Source: Arcticibacter sp.
Lineage (GTDB): Bacteria > Bacteroidota > Bacteroidia > 2-12-FULL-35-15
Assembly: GCA_021155045.1 (NCBI GenBank)
Contig: JAJNQB010000009.1
Coordinates: 94,625-158,624 of the forward strand
Direction: 5' to 3'
Length of the DNA: 64,000 nt
The position numbers and the translations under genes were made by a program. The notes beneath the pieces were generated by a model, which was not told the DNA's origin, ran no database searches, and was given only the letters and a program-made list of their open reading frames with translations. Below are positions 15,964 to 24,537 of this stretch, piece by piece. How positions within the stretch are numbered: position 1 is the stretch's first letter; the number at the start of each line of letters is the position of its first letter.

Positions 15964-16149
15964 CTAATCTTCTTTTTCTGTTTTGCTATTTGTTGCATCT
16001 TTTAATACTACATTGCCTTCCCATGTTTTTTGAGACTCAAACCGTTCTTTTATAAACTCTTTACCAAAAGTATATAATAAAAGAAAGGCTGAAAAAACAA
16101 GTACTGCTATAAATAGCCCCTCCGATGAACCTAGTTGTATATTTATCAT
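15964..16149 (-). CDS. Small single-pass membrane protein
   Basis: 61 residues. One membrane helix (GLFIAVLVFSAFLLLYTFG) precedes a charged cytoplasmic tail (KEFIKERFESQKTWEGNVVLKDA and an acidic end). It starts 18 bases after the stop of the secreted 97-residue protein and is followed directly by hairpin D, so the two small genes form a short operon. No family recognised. Confidence 0.55.
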   Translation of the reverse strand: MINIQLGSSEGLFIAVLVFSAFLLLYTFGKEFIKERFESQKTWEGNVVLKDATNSKTEKED

Positions 16150-16167
16150 TTTGTATAAATTTTAATT

Positions 16168-16461
16168 TTACAAAGGCATATCTGTATGACCAATTATTTC
16201 TCCCGCAGTATTTTCATAAACAGTAGTCCAGTAATGTATTCCACCTTTTACAGTATGTGCCAACCATTGACATTTTGCATAAGGCGCTAAAGTAACAACC
16301 TCATAGCCTCTTGAGGTTAAATAGTTATACACTTGTTGATAGGTTGCGGCTTTTGCCTCACTTACGGTATTGACACCGTTTGTATTTACAATTACGGCTC
16401 CAGTAGTTAAAAGAACGATAGCAAAAAATGCTTTAACAATAATACGAGATGCTTTTTTCAT
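16168..16461 (-). CDS. Small exported protein of unknown family
   Basis: 97 residues. A long signal peptide (RIIVKAFFAIVLLTTGAVIV) ends near SEAKA-A, a typical signal peptidase I site. The mature part of about 58 residues contains YQQVYNYLTSRGYEVVTLAP, one Cys (AKCQW), and GGIHYWTTVYENTAGEIIGH, suggesting a small alpha/beta fold. It is upstream of the small membrane protein. Two near-identical 35-base direct repeats lie in its upstream region. I do not recognise the family; export is well supported, function is not. Confidence 0.6.
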   Translation of the reverse strand: MKKASRIIVKAFFAIVLLTTGAVIVNTNGVNTVSEAKAATYQQVYNYLTSRGYEVVTLAPYAKCQWLAHTVKGGIHYWTTVYENTAGEIIGHTDMPL

Positions 16462-16532
16462 GTTTAATTTAGATTTAGGGGTTAATACTTAAAATTTTCT
16501 TTTGCAAAGAAACATCAAGTAAAAATCTAAAC

Positions 16533-16567
16533 CATGGACAAATAAGCCTCTCGTTCGCATGGGTTTA
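16533..16567. repeat. Direct repeat R1
   Basis: A 35-base sequence beginning CATGGACAAATAAGCC and ending TTCGCATGGGTTTA. It matches R2 (16697-16731) at 33 of 35 positions. On the minus strand it lies 72 bases upstream of the small exported protein start and carries TTATTTG, similar to a -7 box. Confidence 0.75.
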
Positions 16568-16696
16568 ATGTGTTGAATATCAATATTTTAATATAAAAAT
16601 AGATTAAAAAACACACTATTCCTTAATATAAATCAAACATGAAAAAATCATATTATATCATTACGATACAAAGTAAAAACAATAAAATCAGATATT

Positions 16697-16731
16697 CATG
16701 GACAAATAAGCCTTCCGTTCGCATGGGTTTA
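16697..16731. repeat. Direct repeat R2
   Basis: The second copy of the 35-base repeat, 129 bases from R1, with CCTTCCG where R1 has CCTCTCG. A diverged relative lies at 31251-31277 (CCTTCCGCTTGCGTG). The remainder of 16462-16886 is AT-rich with no other assignable feature. Confidence 0.75.
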
Positions 16732-16886
16732 TCTATTTAAAAATCAGATTTTTAGTGTTAAAATTCATATAAAAATTAAATGTCTATACATCTATTCTGC
16801 ATTTTTTTCATTAAAAAATGTTTTTATTTGTGCCCATAAATAAAAATTGCAAGTAAAAAAATAAAATTTAAACAGACTCTTAATGT

Positions 16887-18383
16887 ATGAGCAACTATAT
16901 TTTTGATTTTATAAGAAGTTTAAATAAAACCGAGATAAAATCAGTTCAAGATTATTTAAAAATAATATCCGAACTTTCTTCTTCCGAAGTAGAAGATGTA
17001 AGGCAGGTTAAACTTTTTAATTATTTGATTGATAAAAAAAATGATATTGAAAACGAAGAATTAATTGCAACATTAGTAGGAACAAAAAACATTAGTTCAT
17101 TAAAAAATGAATTGATTGAAAAAATATCGGAAGCACTTACTTTAAATCGACATATTCATAAAAACGATGATTTTAATGAACAATTTGTAATAAAATATAA
17201 ATTAAAAAAAAATTTATTGTTTTTAAATATTATAGGTAGACCAAATATTAAAAGTAGAACACTTTATATAACAACTCTTTGCTCTAATATAGTTAATACA
17301 GCGAAAAAAAATGAATTTTTTGACGTATTAATTGAAGTTTTAACATTTCAAAAGTTTTACTATGGGATACGATCAAGTAAAGAAGAATTCGATAAAATAA
17401 ACAAAGAAATGGAATTTTATAATAAATGTTATGATTCTGTATTCAATGCTGCTGATTGTTATCATTCTATTATTTTGAATAACGATCTAATCAAAACATA
17501 TTCAAATGAAAGCAGGTTGGAGTATGTGAATAAATCAATAAAACAAATTGAAAAAGATTACAAATTAACCAAATCTTATCAGGTATTATATTATTTGCAA
17601 ATATTAAAATTTGCCTATTTCGAAGAAATTAGAGATTATAAAAAAGCAATTAAAGAATGTGAAAAATTAATAGACATATTAAAAGAAAATAGAATTATTT
17701 ACACAAAAGAACGTTTGTCATATGCTAATGAAAATTTGGCTAGATATTTTGCTTTTGAAGGGAATTATAAAAAAGCTATAAAAACTGTTGAATTAGCTCA
17801 AGATTCATACAATGAAAATAGTTTTATGTATTTAATTTCCAAAGAATCAGAATTTTATTTGTTGTTTTATAACCAAGATTTTGAAAAAGCACTTGTTGCA
17901 ACAAATTTTATGATCGCTCATGAGCTTTCTGATTCGGGTAAATTTAGAAGAGATAAATTTATTTTTTACAAAGCTTGTGTTTATTTTTCTCAAAATAAAA
18001 TTAAAGAGTCATCAGAATTAATAAGAAGCAGTTTAGAAATTGAAAAAGATAAATCGGGTTGGAACGTACAATTACGTTTATTAAGTATCATGATTTTTAT
18101 TGAGCAAGATAAAATAGATGAAATATCATTTGCAATAGATTCATTAAGAAAATATATCGAAAGAGCAGCTTCCGATTCGGAGATAGAAATTAGAGAAAGA
18201 GATAAAGTAATATTAATCTTACTTCGTGAATGGGAAAAAGCAGGATTTACAGCTAATATTTCTAAAACAAAAATCCCTTCTATTTTAATCCAATTAGATG
18301 AAAAAGAGAAACCACATTCATGGGCACATTTTGGCAATGAGCTTATTCCATTTCATACTTGGTTAAAAAATAAACTAAAATAA
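16887..18383 (+). CDS. Large helical-repeat (TPR-like) protein
   Basis: 498 residues, nearly all predicted helix, no signal peptide or membrane segment. The start MSNYIFDFIRSLNKTEIKSV resembles a large Bacteroidota family beginning with FIKSLSKSEKRYF, and a second N-terminal helical segment (SLKNELIEKISEALTLNRHI) parallels those of the two tandem proteins at 27.7 and 29.3 kb. The rest has TPR-like pairs such as YQVLYYLQILKFAYFEEIRDYKKAI and LARYFAFEGNYKKAIKTVEL. A protein- or nucleic acid-binding scaffold is likely. A sigma factor gene follows 21 bases later. Confidence 0.7.
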   Translation: MSNYIFDFIRSLNKTEIKSVQDYLKIISELSSSEVEDVRQVKLFNYLIDKKNDIENEELIATLVGTKNISSLKNELIEKISEALTLNRHIHKNDDFNEQFVIKYKLKKNLLFLNIIGRPNIKSRTLYITTLCSNIVNTAKKNEFFDVLIEVLTFQKFYYGIRSSKEEFDKINKEMEFYNKCYDSVFNAADCYHSIILNNDLIKTYSNESRLEYVNKSIKQIEKDYKLTKSYQVLYYLQILKFAYFEEIRDYKKAIKECEKLIDILKENRIIYTKERLSYANENLARYFAFEGNYKKAIKTVELAQDSYNENSFMYLISKESEFYLLFYNQDFEKALVATNFMIAHELSDSGKFRRDKFIFYKACVYFSQNKIKESSELIRSSLEIEKDKSGWNVQLRLLSIMIFIEQDKIDEISFAIDSLRKYIERAASDSEIEIRERDKVILILLREWEKAGFTANISKTKIPSILIQLDEKEKPHSWAHFGNELIPFHTWLKNKLK

Positions 18384-18404
18384 TCTGTATCTTTTTTCGT
18401 TGGC

Positions 18405-18986
18405 TTGAATTATGAACTAAAGCAAACATGTATTTTGAATAATCATCATAAATCAAGCAATGTTATTTTACAGGAGTTGCAGGAAATAGAACTTGCAAAA
18501 CATAATCCTGAAAAATTTGCTGTGCTTTATGAAAGGTATTTTAAATCAATATTTTTGTTTGTTTTTAAAAGAACAAATGATGAAGATATAAGTGCAGATA
18601 TAACCTCACAAGTTTTTCTTAAAGCTTTAATTAATATTTCGAAATACCAGTTTAAAGGAGTGCCTTTTTCTGCATGGCTTTATCGAATAGCTTTTAATGA
18701 GATTAATTTGTACTTTAGAAACAACAAATCAAGCAGATTTGTGAATATTGATGAGAATGGTATTTTAAATATACTTGTTGAAGTAAAAGAAAATGATTCA
18801 ACAGAACTGCAGCATAAAATAATGAATGCTGTTAAAAAATTAAATTTAAAAGAATTACAATTGATAGAACTTAGGTTTTTTGAAAAACATTCATTTGCAG
18901 AAGTTGGAATAATTGTTGGCACCACAGAAAATAATGCTAAAGTGAAAGTATATCGTATTTTAGATAAATTAAAAAAAATGATGTAG
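18405..18986 (+). CDS. RNA polymerase sigma factor, ECF type
   Basis: 193 residues. Region 2 is VLYERYFKSIFLFVFKRTNDEDISADITSQVFLKAL with PFSAWLYRIAFNEINLYFRNNK, and region 4 is LNLKELQLIELRFFEKHSFAEVGIIVGTTENNAKVKVYRILDKLKK. There is no ATG near the N-terminus; the first usable start is TTG at 18405, another TTG begins LQEIELAK about 24 codons later. It follows the helical-repeat protein and precedes a small membrane protein that could be its anti-sigma factor. Confidence 0.85.
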   Translation: MNYELKQTCILNNHHKSSNVILQELQEIELAKHNPEKFAVLYERYFKSIFLFVFKRTNDEDISADITSQVFLKALINISKYQFKGVPFSAWLYRIAFNEINLYFRNNKSSRFVNIDENGILNILVEVKENDSTELQHKIMNAVKKLNLKELQLIELRFFEKHSFAEVGIIVGTTENNAKVKVYRILDKLKKMM

Positions 18987-19027
18987 CGCTTTGCTTAATC
19001 ATTTGTTTTAATACAATAAAAATAAAA

Positions 19028-19282
19028 ATGACTGAAATAAAATTTAATAAACGTCAAAAAGAGTTGCCGGAAGAGCAGATAAATAAACATAAAGACTTTA
19101 AAAAGTTAATGTATAATTATCAAAATGCTACCAAACCATTATATAAAACGCCATTGTACAAAAATAAAAAAGTGTTTTTGGTGATTTTATTAATTCTCCT
19201 AGTTTTATTTGTGATTGTTGAAGTTATTGATTCTCAAAAGGAAGAGCCGAATCAAATTCCTACGCAAGAAACTAATAAATAG
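19028..19282 (+). CDS. Small membrane protein, possible anti-sigma partner
   Basis: 84 residues: a charged cytoplasmic N-terminus (KFNKRQKELPEEQINKHKDFKKL), one membrane helix (VFLVILLILLVLFVIVEVI) and a short polar tail. It lies 41 bases downstream of the ECF sigma factor gene. Size, topology and position suggest it restrains that sigma factor at the membrane, but no known domain is visible. Confidence 0.55.
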   Translation: MTEIKFNKRQKELPEEQINKHKDFKKLMYNYQNATKPLYKTPLYKNKKVFLVILLILLVLFVIVEVIDSQKEEPNQIPTQETNK

Positions 19283-19319
19283 TTTTTGACTATTTTATAA
19301 TTACAATTGGTGTAAATTA

Positions 19320-19340
19320 TTTCGCTCCTACGGAGCTTTA
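19320..19340. repeat. Short REP-like hairpin
   Basis: CGCTCC TAC GGAGC within TTCGCTCCTACGGAGCTT, a short palindromic unit in the gap between convergent genes. Units like this are scattered in many Bacteroidota genomes. It lacks a clear T run. Confidence 0.4.
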
Positions 19341-19427
19341 AAATACTCGTGCTATTTTATCCTACTAATATATTTGTCCTAAGTAATGTTATAAACTGTC
19401 CTGTTTAGGATTAAAATAACTATTACT

Positions 19428-20123
19428 TTACTCAGTAAATTTATAACCAACACCTCTGATTGAATGAAAGTGTTTTGGGGATTTTTGATTTTCTTCAAAA
19501 TATTTTCTAAAGGAAAGAATATAATTGTCAATAGTTCTGGATGATGGATAAACATCTGTTCCCCATATTTTATCTAAAATTTCTTCACGCGACACAACTT
19601 CGCCCTTTTTTTCAATTAATAATTTTAATAATTCAATTTCACGTTTCGTTAGCTCAATTTTCGAATGATTATACGTTATAATTTCATACGTACTAAAATC
19701 AATTGAATTGCTGCCAAATGTATATTGTGTAATTGTTTTAGTTTGTTCGATTAAGTTATTTCTTTTGGTTAAAATGTGCACTCTCAATAAAAACTCTTCT
19801 AGATTGAATGGTTTAGTAAGATAATCATCAGCACCTAGTTTGAGTCCTGTTATTTTATCTTCAGATGTATGTTTGGCTGTTAAAAATAAGATGGGCGTTT
19901 TTGAATCTTGTTTTCTTATTTCAGCGCAAATTTCAAACCCGCTCATTTCAGGAAGCATTACATCTAAAATAATTAGGGTAAAATTATTTTTTTTATGAAG
20001 GCTCAAAGCATCTTTACCATTGTCGGTGGATTCAACTGTAAAGCCTTCCAATTCTAGATTTAATTGAATAGCTTTTCGCAGGTTTATTTCATCTTCAACC
20101 AATAATATTTTAGCTGTATTCAT
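19428..20123 (-). CDS. OmpR-family response regulator
   Basis: 231 residues. The receiver domain has the acidic pair in ILLVEDEINL, the phosphorylatable Asp54 (LIILDVMLPEMSG), Thr82 (LFLTAKH) and Lys104 (DDYLTKPFN). The C-terminal winged helix is of the OmpR/PhoB type (IELTKREIELLKLLIEKKGEVVSREEILDKIWG ... RTIDNYILSFRKYFEE ... IRGVGYKF). It has no kinase gene beside it, so it is an orphan here. It is divergent from mqnE with 48 bases between them. Confidence 0.95.
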   Translation of the reverse strand: MNTAKILLVEDEINLRKAIQLNLELEGFTVESTDNGKDALSLHKKNNFTLIILDVMLPEMSGFEICAEIRKQDSKTPILFLTAKHTSEDKITGLKLGADDYLTKPFNLEEFLLRVHILTKRNNLIEQTKTITQYTFGSNSIDFSTYEIITYNHSKIELTKREIELLKLLIEKKGEVVSREEILDKIWGTDVYPSSRTIDNYILSFRKYFEENQKSPKHFHSIRGVGYKFTE

Positions 20124-20171
20124 TGGTACAAAGATATTAAAATAAGTATCTTTGCACTAAAATTTAACGAT

Positions 20172-21341
20172 ATGCAAATGGAAGGAGTATTGGAGGTTAT
20201 CAATCAATCTAATTTAGATTTAAGTCTTAAAAAAATTGCTGAAAAAGTATTTGCTTCGGAACGAATCACTTTTGATGAAGGGGTATTACTATTTGAAAAA
20301 GGAGAACTAGGATTTTTAGGAACACTTGCAAATTTTATTCGTGAAAAAAAGAATGGCAACAATGTTTATTTCAATCGTAATTTTCATATTGAGCCAACAA
20401 ATATTTGTGTGTTCGATTGTAAATTTTGTTCGTATTCTCGATTACTCAAACAAAAAGATGGCGCTTGGGAATTAAACGAAGAACAGATTTTAGAAATGGT
20501 TAAAAGTTACGATGGAAAACCTGTTACAGAAGTTCATATTGTTGGTGGTGTTCATCCAAAAATGGGATTGATGTACTTTGCAAATTTGATAAAAAAAATA
20601 AAAGAAATTCGTCCCGAAATACATGTGAAAGCTTTTACAGCAGTTGAGTTAGAATATATGTGTCGAAAAGCCAAAGTAAGTTACGAAGAAGGGTTGAAAA
20701 TATTGAAAGAGCACGGACAAAATTCATTGCCTGGAGGAGGAGCTGAAATTTTTGATGAAACTATACGAAAACAAATTTGTGAAGACAAGTGTACTTCTGC
20801 TGAGTGGTTAGAAATTCATGAAACAGCTCATAAATTAGGAATGCCATCAAATGCCACCATGCTTTACGGGCACGTTGAAAAGTTTGAACACCGAATTGAC
20901 CACATGAATCGATTAAGGACATTACAAGACAAAACGAATGGCTTTAATACCTTTATTCCTTTGAAATTTAGAAATAAAGAAAATCAAATGAGTCATATTG
21001 CAGAAGTAAATACCATTGAGGATTTAAAAAACTATGCTGTATCACGAATTTTTATGGATAATTTTAATCATATAAAAGCTTATTGGCCCATGATTGGCAG
21101 AACAACCGCTCAACTATCGCTTGCTTTTGGTGTTGATGATATTGATGGTACAATTGACGATACAACAAAAATATATACCATGGCTGGCTCTGAAGAACAA
21201 TCACCTGCTTTAACAACGCAACAATTGGTGGAATTAATTAAGCAAGTAAATCGTACACCAATTGAAAGAGATACACTTTACAATGTGATTCAAGATTATA
21301 CGAACTACGATTTTTCTAAAGAATCAGAATTGGTTTCATAG
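20172..21341 (+). CDS. mqnE: Aminofutalosine synthase
   Basis: 389 residues, radical SAM protein with the cluster motif CxxxCxxC (ICVFDCKFCSYSR). Other family segments are EVHIVGGVHPKMGLMYFANLI, FTAVELEYM, GQNSLPGGGAEIFDE and LYGHVEKFEHRIDHM. MqnE joins 3-[(1-carboxyvinyl)oxy]benzoate to SAM to make aminofutalosine in the futalosine route to menaquinone, in the cytoplasm. The closest paralogue, MqnC, differs in these segments; TATMLYGH with PLKFRNKENQMSH fits MqnE. The next gene begins six bases later. Confidence 0.92.
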   Translation: MQMEGVLEVINQSNLDLSLKKIAEKVFASERITFDEGVLLFEKGELGFLGTLANFIREKKNGNNVYFNRNFHIEPTNICVFDCKFCSYSRLLKQKDGAWELNEEQILEMVKSYDGKPVTEVHIVGGVHPKMGLMYFANLIKKIKEIRPEIHVKAFTAVELEYMCRKAKVSYEEGLKILKEHGQNSLPGGGAEIFDETIRKQICEDKCTSAEWLEIHETAHKLGMPSNATMLYGHVEKFEHRIDHMNRLRTLQDKTNGFNTFIPLKFRNKENQMSHIAEVNTIEDLKNYAVSRIFMDNFNHIKAYWPMIGRTTAQLSLAFGVDDIDGTIDDTTKIYTMAGSEEQSPALTTQQLVELIKQVNRTPIERDTLYNVIQDYTNYDFSKESELVS

Positions 21342-21347
21342 CTTCAG

Positions 21348-22565
21348 ATGCATTATCATAAACCACTTGTATTAGCTGTTGTTCAAAATCTTCAAAAAAT
21401 ATTTATTGAAAATAAATATGCTGATAAGGTAGTAGAACAAACTTTAAAGAGCAATCCCAAGTGGGGTTCTAGAGATAGAAGATTTATTGCAGAAACTACT
21501 TATGGAATGGTTCGTTGGTGGCGATTGATTGATCAGATTGCAATCGAATCGAATAATTCCTCCAATAATTTTTATAATCTTTTTGCTATTTGGAAAATTT
21601 TAAAAGGTAATGAATTACCTAATTGGGATGAGTTTACTCAGTTTGATAAAACTAAAATTATAGAAATATCAAACAAATTAAAATCTGAAAGAAAATTCAG
21701 AGAATCTTTTCCTGATTGGATAGACGAGCTATTGTCAAAAGAATTAGGCGATGAAGTTTGGGAGAAAGAAGCTTCATCTTTAAATATAGAAGCTAATGTT
21801 GTGCTGCGAACAAATACCTTGAAAACAACGATTGAAAAACTTCAAAAAAAATTAACAGAACAACATATTGAAACGTTGAAATTAGAATGGAATGGTTTAT
21901 CAAATGCATTGGTTCTTAATCAAAGAAAAAATATGTATTCTTTAGCAGAATATAAAAATGGCTTGTTTGAAATACAAGATGCTTCATCACAAATGGTTGC
22001 TGAGTTTTTGAATCCTAACAAGGGTTCTTTTGTAATTGACGCTTGTGCTGGAGCAGGAGGTAAGTCTTTACACCTCGCATCTTTAATGCAAAATCAAGGG
22101 CAAATAGTTTCAATGGATATTGAAGAAAATAAGTTGACAGAATTAAAAAAAAGAGCGGAACGGGCAGGAGTAACTATCATAACAACACAAATTATTAAGC
22201 AAGACACGATAGAAAAACATAAAAATAAAGCAGATTTTCTTTTGTTGGATGTACCTTGCTCAGGCTTGGGAACATTAAAAAGAAATCCTGATGCCAAATG
22301 GAAATTGAGCATAGAATTTATCGAAAAAATAAAAAAAATCCAACAAACTATTTTAAACGATTATTCAAAAACGCTGAAAGCTGGAGGAACAATGTTGTAT
22401 GCAACATGTAGCATTTTACCAAGTGAAAATGAAAAGCAAGTGAAATTGTTTTTGAAAAACAATCTCGAATTCAATTTAATTTCAGATAAAAAAGTACTGC
22501 CAAGCTCTGGGTTCGATGGGTTTTATATGGCGAAAATAAAAAAAATGTTATCTACACGCAATTAA
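21348..22565 (+). CDS. RsmB/NOP2-family RNA (cytosine-5) methyltransferase
   Basis: 405 residues. The N-terminal third is a NusB-like helical region (KWGSRDRRFIAETTYGMVRWW). The catalytic domain has the SAM motif VIDACAGAGGKSLHLA, DVPCSGLGTLKRNPD with the catalytic Cys, and YATCSILPSENEKQV with the second Cys. It methylates cytosine in rRNA, most likely 16S position 967 if a true RsmB. Its end overlaps the convergent carotenoid-locus gene by 14 bases. Confidence 0.9.
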   Translation: MHYHKPLVLAVVQNLQKIFIENKYADKVVEQTLKSNPKWGSRDRRFIAETTYGMVRWWRLIDQIAIESNNSSNNFYNLFAIWKILKGNELPNWDEFTQFDKTKIIEISNKLKSERKFRESFPDWIDELLSKELGDEVWEKEASSLNIEANVVLRTNTLKTTIEKLQKKLTEQHIETLKLEWNGLSNALVLNQRKNMYSLAEYKNGLFEIQDASSQMVAEFLNPNKGSFVIDACAGAGGKSLHLASLMQNQGQIVSMDIEENKLTELKKRAERAGVTIITTQIIKQDTIEKHKNKADFLLLDVPCSGLGTLKRNPDAKWKLSIEFIEKIKKIQQTILNDYSKTLKAGGTMLYATCSILPSENEKQVKLFLKNNLEFNLISDKKVLPSSGFDGFYMAKIKKMLSTRN

Positions 22566-23181
22566 GAACGATAAAAAAAATCAGTTGAACCGCCAAAAAT
22601 ATTTTAGCAACAAAATTGTTTTTACCAAAATTAAGTTTATTGAAAATTATTAAAAAAATAAAAGAAATTAAAAACCAAGCAACATAATTTTGAAGGGGAA
22701 TAATTCCATTCTCCCAAGCCCAAAAATCATATTTTATTGCTACGGGTTCGATTAATAAATCCAAAAAGACAAGTAATAATGCTCCAATAGTACTTTTAGT
22801 TATACTATTTTCACTTACTTTTTCTATCATAACGCCAGTACAATAAATTAGCAAAAGCCAGTTAATTCCAATGATTAAAGGAATATCAAATAGCTTAAAC
22901 CCTAGCGTTTCTCCGTAATTATAATTTCCAAATATAAATCCAGTTTTTACACCAATAAGTTCAATAATAAAACCTAAGTCGAAAACAATACAGCAAAAAA
23001 GTATAAAATGCTTGTTTTTTTCTTTTTGGTTTAATAAAACAATAATAAAACTTATTAATAGATTAATTGAAGTAAGTTTTAAAAACAATTCTTTATACTC
23101 ACTTAATAGCCCAATTACTCCAACTGTATGAAGAATCACTAGTAATGCGATGGATATATTTTGGAATTTATTTTTTTGCAC
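22552..23181 (-). CDS. Carotenoid biosynthesis membrane protein (DUF422 family)
   Basis: 209 residues with six or seven membrane segments. The segments FGNYNYGETLGFKLFDIPLIIGINWLLLIYCTG and DLLIEPVAIKYDFWAWENGIIPLQNYVAWFLIS are characteristic of the family that includes CruF carotenoid 1',2'-hydratases. The start is GTG at 23181. It is the last gene of the crtI-crtB operon, so it probably modifies the carotenoid end group; the exact reaction is uncertain. Confidence 0.85.
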   Translation of the reverse strand: MQKNKFQNISIALLVILHTVGVIGLLSEYKELFLKLTSINLLISFIIVLLNQKEKNKHFILFCCIVFDLGFIIELIGVKTGFIFGNYNYGETLGFKLFDIPLIIGINWLLLIYCTGVMIEKVSENSITKSTIGALLLVFLDLLIEPVAIKYDFWAWENGIIPLQNYVAWFLISFIFLIIFNKLNFGKNNFVAKIFLAVQLIFFIVLNCV

Positions 23182-23194
23182 TATTTAGTTGGAA

Positions 23195-23701
23195 CTAATT
23201 TTTAATTTGTTTTTTTTCTGCTTCGGTAAGTGCTAGTTTATTTGAATTTAACAAAAACTCAACAATTCGTTTTTTTACTAAACTATTTTTTTCGGTGTGA
23301 ATATTATTTAAAAGAAACTTCTTGTCCGTTTCAATTTTACTTCCGTAACCCAATGCTTTAGGGCAATTTAATTGAATTGTTAATCTTAAAAAACGCAATT
23401 CTAAGTTAGTTGAATCATTTTTGATAGATTGCTCTAACTGTTTTTTACCTTCATTAAATAACTTAAATTTTTCTTGTTTGTTTTTTGAATAACCTGCCAT
23501 TGCACAAAAAATAGCTCCTTTGTATCCGAAAGCAACATTGTTTTCGAATGTTTCATTTTTCACTTTGGTATATAATTTTGAACAAATACTGCTATCCGAA
23601 TCAACTTTATAATAATCGTTTCGGAGTGATTCAATATTAATTTTTTGAGCATTACTTTGAAATGCTATTGTTAGAAAAAATAAAAAAAATATTTTTTTCA
23701 T
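23195..23701 (-). CDS. Exported TPR-like protein in the carotenoid operon
   Basis: 168 residues with a signal peptide (KKIFFLFFLTIAFQSNAQ). The mature part is helical with one TPR-like stretch (LFNEGKKQLEQSIKNDSTNLELRFLRLTIQLN). Its ATG overlaps the crtB stop (ATGA) and it ends 13 bases before the DUF422 gene, so it is cotranscribed with the carotenoid genes. A role in pigment synthesis or placement is possible only by association. Confidence 0.7.
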   Translation of the reverse strand: MKKIFFLFFLTIAFQSNAQKINIESLRNDYYKVDSDSSICSKLYTKVKNETFENNVAFGYKGAIFCAMAGYSKNKQEKFKLFNEGKKQLEQSIKNDSTNLELRFLRLTIQLNCPKALGYGSKIETDKKFLLNNIHTEKNSLVKKRIVEFLLNSNKLALTEAEKKQIKN

Positions 23702-24534
23702 ATTAAGTTTAATCTGTGCTTTAAAAGAGAAGTAATTAATAAATAGTATTTTTTATAATCAGGAACTCTGATTCTTGTATTCATTACATTTTCAGCCGAT
23801 GTATTTTTTATTTTTTTGAATAAAGCGTAATAATATATATATGCTAAATAAACACCTAATCGGGCTTTTTTTGGTAATTGCTTTATTCCATTATAACCTG
23901 CTTCAAAATCTTTATTAATATCAAATTCTATTTCGGCTTTTGTTTTACTGTTAAATTTCGACAGTTCAAAATTTGGAAAGTAGGCTCTTCCAAGTGTATG
24001 GTAATCAGCTTTTAAATCTCTTAAAAAATTTATTTTTTGAAATGCCGAACCTAGTTTCATTGCATCGTTTTTTAGTTTTTGATATTCTGATTCGTTGCCT
24101 TCTACAAAAATTTTCAAACACATTAATCCAACAACTTCTGCAGAGCCTAAAATATAGGTATCGTAACTTTCTTTTGAATGGTCTGTTTTTGCTAGGTCCA
24201 TTTCCATACTTTTTAGGAACGTATCAATCAATTCAATATCTATTTTATATTTATTGATTGTAATTTGAAAGCTGTGAAGAATTGGATTAAGACTTATTTT
24301 ATCTTTTATTGCACTATGCGTGTCCTCTTTAAATTTTTGTAATAATTCTTTTTTATTGCTAGTATGAAAGGTATCCACAATTTCATCAGCAAAACGTACA
24401 AATCCATATATAGAGTGAATAGGTAATCTAAAATCTTTGTGTAATAATTGTACTCCCAATGAAAACGAAGTGCTATAATTGGTTGTTACCAACTTGCTGC
24501 ATTTATAAGAAACATCATTGTACAGTTTTTCCAT
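23698..24534 (-). CDS. crtB: Phytoene synthase
   Basis: 278 residues of the squalene/phytoene synthase family. The first aspartate-rich motif is IYGFVRFADEIVDTF and the second corresponds to GSAFQKINFLRDLKADYHTLGRAYFP (RDLKADY). It condenses two geranylgeranyl diphosphates to phytoene. It starts three bases after the crtI stop, in the common crtI-crtB order. Confidence 0.93.
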   Translation of the reverse strand: MEKLYNDVSYKCSKLVTTNYSTSFSLGVQLLHKDFRLPIHSIYGFVRFADEIVDTFHTSNKKELLQKFKEDTHSAIKDKISLNPILHSFQITINKYKIDIELIDTFLKSMEMDLAKTDHSKESYDTYILGSAEVVGLMCLKIFVEGNESEYQKLKNDAMKLGSAFQKINFLRDLKADYHTLGRAYFPNFELSKFNSKTKAEIEFDINKDFEAGYNGIKQLPKKARLGVYLAYIYYYALFKKIKNTSAENVMNTRIRVPDYKKYYLLITSLLKHRLNLI

Positions 24535-24537
24535 TGG

